Assembly: GCA_002784795.1 (NCBI GenBank)
Contig: PFLZ01000093.1
Span: forward strand, 1-8,547
Source of the DNA: Candidatus Magasanikbacteria bacterium CG_4_10_14_0_8_um_filter_42_12
Lineage (GTDB): Bacteria; Patescibacteriota; Patescibacteriia; Magasanikbacterales; UBA922
DNA length: 8,547 nucleotides
Direction of reading: 5' to 3'
The position numbers and the translations under genes were made by a program. Below the pieces are notes generated by a model. It saw nothing but the letters and a program-made list of their open reading frames with translations, was not told where the DNA came from and searched no databases. Below are positions 5,391-8,547 of this stretch, piece by piece. Every line of letters begins with the position of its first letter. Position 1 is the stretch's first letter.

Positions 5391-8300
5391 CGTGTTCTGT
5401 GTTCAATGGGCAGGTTTGTTCTGTGTACTCTGGGCTATCTGTAGTCGTATCTGCTGGAAGTGCATCCGGATCGTCAAAGCTTTGGCCGGTGAGAGTTATA
5501 GTATCTGTGTAGATGATGGTAGATCCATTTGCTGCGCGGAACTTCACGTAGACTACTTTGGTACCATTTCCTTCGGTCAGAGTCCATTGTTTTGTGGGGC
5601 TATAGTCTTCGTAAGAAACATCAATGAAGCTTGGGTCGTTTGACACGGCCATCAGGGTTGAGCCATTGATGCTGAGGGTCAGGGTGACATCTCGTAATGA
5701 GGTGTTCTCGGCTTCGGTGTTGATACTCACTGCTTTTGCATATTTTGTATCTACGGTTGGTGCGTTTCCAAACACGGTTCCTGCATTCTGTGGGATTGCA
5801 ATGAGGCTAAAGCTTGCACTCCCAGAGCTAACGCTGTTCATAGTGACGGTGGTGTCATTTCTGCCGTTGCCACTGGTGTCTATGTTTTGGCTCTCCCCTG
5901 CTGCGAGAGAGACGGTGACTGGAACAGATTGAATCGTCAGGGTTGCGTGAGTATCTGTAAGAGAATCCAGTGTCACATGATGAGTCTCAGTCGGGTCAGT
6001 CGAAAATGAAAATGGGATTGCTACTTGTGCAGTAGAAGACGTAATTGTCATGACTACATTATTTGACTGTGCTGGCGGTGTGACCGTGTTACTAGCATCG
6101 GACGATACATAGCTGACATTATCTGAGTTGTATATTGCGCGTACTGTGAAATAGTAGCTGGATGCAGACGATACACCAGTTATAATTTTACTGGTACTCG
6201 TTGTTGCCGTGTATGCAACGCCTTTACTTGCGTTGTATACCACATAGCTTGTCCCTGCTGGATTGTTATTGGCTGTCCAGCTCACCTTGATCGCACTTGG
6301 GCCAGATGCCGCTGCTGTTACACTGAGAGGTTTTGCGGGGATTGTGTAGGTACCTGTTGCCGTACTGTAGCTTGTAGCATTTCCGTAGCTATCTGTTGCG
6401 AGGATTTGAAATGTATATTCTGTATTTGGTGTGAGGCTTGTGAATGGATAACTGAGTGACGATGTTGTCACATCACTATCTGCAGTACTACTCACGGTGT
6501 ACGTTGAAGCTCCTGTTGCTGTGCTCCAGGCTGGGGTGAGTGTTGTACTTGCTGCAGTGAATCCAGTAAAGTCAGTACTGCTTGGGGCCGTATTGTCTAG
6601 AGTAACAGTCGTCGTTGCAATGGTACTACTGACTGTCCCATCGTATGAAAATGCGTAAATACAATAGGTACTGCCATTTGCTCCTGAGGCGTCTGTTGCC
6701 GATGCCCACGTTGAGACCACTGTATTTGCTCCTGATGCTGTTGTTACAACTGTTGCTTGGTTACTCGAAAGTACAATGCTTCCATATCCAAAATCTGCGC
6801 TATCTATACTGCTTAAGGTTATGGATGATTGTGCATCATATACTCCACATGCCCCTACTTCATAGTGATAGGCAATGCTTAGGCTATCCAAGTCTACATC
6901 GTCTACGTCTACTGATACACTCACTTCTCCTGTTCCATCTGTTGCTACCGTTGCTGAGTTTATGCTTAATGTTGGCGAGATGTTCTCAACTACATCAGTA
7001 ACAGAGACTGTGATCGTTTGCATATCTATATTTGTTCCATCAGTAGCTGTTACTTCTACGACATAGTCATTATCTGTGTTAGCATCCGCTGGATTCTCAT
7101 AGTCTGGAGCACTAGCAAATGTTAATACGCCACTTGTAGTATTTAGACTAAAAAATGATGAATCTACTCCACCAGTAATATTGAATGTAATTGTTGATCC
7201 GGCATCAACATCTGTCGCTGTGATAATTGTGACACTCGTTGTATTTTCGGCTACATCTGCTGCTGCTGTTAAGCCTCCACTATTACTTGTGATCACAGGA
7301 GTGTTGTCATTTACATCGGTGACAGACACTGTAATAGTTTGTATATCTGTATTTGTTCCATCAGTAGCTGTTACTTCTACGACATAGTCATTATCTCCAT
7401 TTGCGTCGGATGGGTTCTCATAGTCAGGTGCACTTGCAAAAGTAAGCACGCCACTATTCGTATTGAGACTAAACAATGATGAATCTGCTCCTCCTGTAAC
7501 AGTGAAAGTAATAGTTGAACCAGCATCAGCATCTGTCGCTGTGACAGTTGTTACACTTGTTGTGTTTTCGGCTACATCTACTGCTACTGTTAAGCCTCCA
7601 CTATTACTTGTAATGACTGGTGAATTATCGTTTACATCAGTAACACTTACCAACACACTTACTGAAGCTGACGTATTTGTTCCATCACCGACAGTTACCG
7701 TAAGTGTATAACTTGTTGTTGTCTCGTAATCTAGATTAGTATTATTTGTTACGGTTATTGCTCCACTTGTTGAATTTATTGCAAATACTCCATCTCCATT
7801 TCCACTAACTATTGTCCAACTAGAAAATGTTGTCCCCGCATCTCCATCAGTCGCATCTACAGTACCAACGCTTGCTGAGTTTGATGCGTTCTCTGCTATT
7901 GAAAATGTTTGACTTCCTGTAATAGATGGGGTGTTGTCGTTGAGATCGTTTACGGTAATTGTAAATGCCTTTGCATACGTAAGGCCTCCATTATCTTGAA
8001 CTTGAATCCTCACTGAATATGACGTTTTTGTTTCATAATCAAGACTCGTATTTGTCTGTAAATTACTTCCACTGATAATGAAACTTGCATTATCAGTAGA
8101 ACCTGTTCCTGACACAAGTGTATATGTCATACTTCCACCTTCAGTATCTGTGGTAGACAATGCACCAATAGTTGTACCTACGCTTGAATTTTCGTCTACA
8201 GAAGAAGCCGAAAGAGCTATATTTGTAGGTGCGGTATTATTAAGAGTGGAAACACTCTGAACAGTTGACCAGTCACTATTATTTCCCGCAGCATCAGTTG

Positions 8301-8547
8301 CCCGTACTTGAAAGTCATACGTAGTCCCTGTACTCAAACCAGTAAATGTATAATAACTAATATAATCTGACCCTGTCGTCGTGACACTCCCAATTGGAGC
8401 AGTCGTACTCACCGTATAATAATCTCCTGCCGCCGTAGCTGAATCTGTCCAATCAGCATATATTGTGTCTACTCCTGTGGCAGAAACTGATGAAAAAGTT
8501 GGTGCAGTTGGAGCGAAAGTGTCGTAGCTGAAATCTGCGCTTCCTGC
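4801..8547 (-). CDS. Giant cadherin/FN3 surface protein, C-terminal 1248 residues (N-terminus beyond window)
   Basis: The frame stays open to the right edge (first whole codon 8545-8547) and ends with TAG at 4801-4803. The GTG at 8410-8412 is internal, because the FN3 sequence continues upstream of it (ADWTDSATAAGDYYTVS). Counting from the right edge: FN3 (about 8-102, with GTTYDFQVRATDAAGN); four cadherin-like repeats (106-207, 207-310, 311-417, 418-524) carrying AEN or DEN, DADAGS, LDYET or DYENP and D-x-NDN calcium motifs; an Ig-like region (525-650); FN3 (653-738); FN3 (739-824); a small beta domain with HHVTLDSLTDTHATLTI and an EF-hand-like DTSGNGRND (828-918); an Ig-like domain with VVYVKFRAANG (940-1022); and a C-terminal repeat region (1055-1248). 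No LPXTG motif, membrane helix or basic tail is seen at the C-terminus. Composition is rich in Ser, Thr, Ala and Val with few cysteines. The likely role is adhesion or S-layer-type surface cover, with calcium stiffening the cadherin part. Partners are unknown. Confidence 0.92.
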   Translation of the reverse strand, partial: AGSADFSYDTFAPTAPTFSSVSATGVDTIYADWTDSATAAGDYYTVSTTAPIGSVTTTGSDYISYYTFTGLSTGTTYDFQVRATDAAGNNSDWSTVQSVSTLNNTAPTNIALSASSVDENSSVGTTIGALSTTDTEGGSMTYTLVSGTGSTDNASFIISGSNLQTNTSLDYETKTSYSVRIQVQDNGGLTYAKAFTITVNDLNDNTPSITGSQTFSIAENASNSASVGTVDATDGDAGTTFSSWTIVSGNGDGVFAINSTSGAITVTNNTNLDYETTTSYTLTVTVGDGTNTSASVSVLVSVTDVNDNSPVITSNSGGLTVAVDVAENTTSVTTVTATDADAGSTITFTVTGGADSSLFSLNTNSGVLTFASAPDYENPSDANGDNDYVVEVTATDGTNTDIQTITVSVTDVNDNTPVITSNSGGLTAAADVAENTTSVTIITATDVDAGSTITFNITGGVDSSFFSLNTTSGVLTFASAPDYENPADANTDNDYVVEVTATDGTNIDMQTITVSVTDVVENISPTLSINSATVATDGTGEVSVSVDVDDVDLDSLSIAYHYEVGACGVYDAQSSITLSSIDSADFGYGSIVLSSNQATVVTTASGANTVVSTWASATDASGANGSTYCIYAFSYDGTVSSTIATTTVTLDNTAPSSTDFTGFTAASTTLTPAWSTATGASTYTVSSTADSDVTTSSLSYPFTSLTPNTEYTFQILATDSYGNATSYSTATGTYTIPAKPLSVTAAASGPSAIKVSWTANNNPAGTSYVVYNASKGVAYTATTSTSKIITGVSSASSYYFTVRAIYNSDNVSYVSSDASNTVTPPAQSNNVVMTITSSTAQVAIPFSFSTDPTETHHVTLDSLTDTHATLTIQSVPVTVSLAAGESQNIDTSGNGRNDTTVTMNSVSSGSASFSLIAIPQNAGTVFGNAPTVDTKYAKAVSINTEAENTSLRDVTLTLSINGSTLMAVSNDPSFIDVSYEDYSPTKQWTLTEGNGTKVVYVKFRAANGSTIIYTDTITLTGQSFDDPDALPADTTTDSPEYTEQTCPLNTEHAYKAPGSAGVYYITQSCTKRPFKSSRTYFTYFPTWNSVTVTTQEKLTNIPNDTLNFMPAGPLYDPQYGALVKTTSDPKVYLLLNDKKYWITDEDVFTTLNYDWTWIEDIDQRLLDKYTTAEEIQDKTTHPQYTLIKYTNNAKVYRLEPNPTDNALTLKRHILNEAIFKSLGFRMDRIVTVPDTEVYADGEVLDAVE
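6976..7617 (-). repeat. Tandem duplicated cadherin repeat, 321-bp unit, two copies
   Basis: Copy one is 7297-7617 and copy two is 6976-7296, each encoding 107 residues that start with ITSNSGGLT. Roughly 85% of the residues are the same. At the DNA level one block of 46 bases is identical (7030-7075 and 7351-7396), exactly 321 bases apart. The other two cadherin repeats in the protein are much less alike. This indicates a recent duplication of one module within the gene. Confidence 0.9.

Noticed and set aside
6976..7617. Direct repeats considered as a CRISPR array
   Set aside because: There are only two 321-bp units, they are coding, and there are no short repeats with unique spacers.
4798..8260. 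Plus-strand frames opposite the giant gene, some with repeated Val/Thr-rich sequence
   Set aside because: They are antisense shadows of the repetitive Thr/Ser/Val codons; the minus frame carries clear domains.
8410..8412. GTG as the start of the giant gene
   Set aside because: The same frame continues to the window edge with clear FN3 sequence, so the codon is internal.
1..8547. UGA recoding to Gly as in Gracilibacteria or Absconditabacteria
   Set aside because: The four visible stops are TAA or TAG, but no gene contains an in-frame TGA, so nothing supports recoding.

Overview
The window looks like a piece of a Candidate Phyla Radiation (Patescibacteria) chromosome, most like the Parcubacteria side of that group. 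This placement is inferred from gene content: large secreted proteins that start with a two-helix VirB2/TrbC-like pilin segment and continue into SbsA-like Ig domains, a long bS21 variant, and a giant cadherin/FN3 protein ending in a repeat module I associate with such genomes. No rRNA or other marker is present to settle it. Every real gene lies on the minus strand, so the transcription order runs from the right edge to the left edge.

Right part (4801-8547): the C-terminal 1248 residues of a giant surface protein, open at the right edge. It has FN3 domains, four cadherin-like repeats (two of them a recent 321-bp duplication), more Ig/FN3 domains, a small EF-hand-like beta domain and a C-terminal region with three copies of a VY-aromatic module. 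Next comes rpsU (4485-4727). It has a near-perfect Shine-Dalgarno sequence inside a small hairpin and is followed by a terminator. A gap of about 240 bases (4213-4451) contains only palindromes. A GatB/YqeY-domain protein gene (3727-4170) follows and ends at a hairpin terminator that works in both directions.

Left part (1-3644): a good extended -10 promoter drives a probable two-gene operon of paralogous secreted, membrane-anchored pilin/Ig proteins. The first encodes a complete 1036-residue protein in which a seven-bladed beta-propeller appears to be inserted inside an Ig-like domain. The second starts 3 bases after the first stops and runs off the left edge. These two and the giant protein are probably parts of the cell envelope or surface appendages. 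YqeY and bS21 belong to translation.

The points most worth following are the propeller-in-Ig architecture, the pilin-headed paralog pair, and the contrast between rpsU, which has a strong and possibly sequestered Shine-Dalgarno, and its neighbours, which have none.
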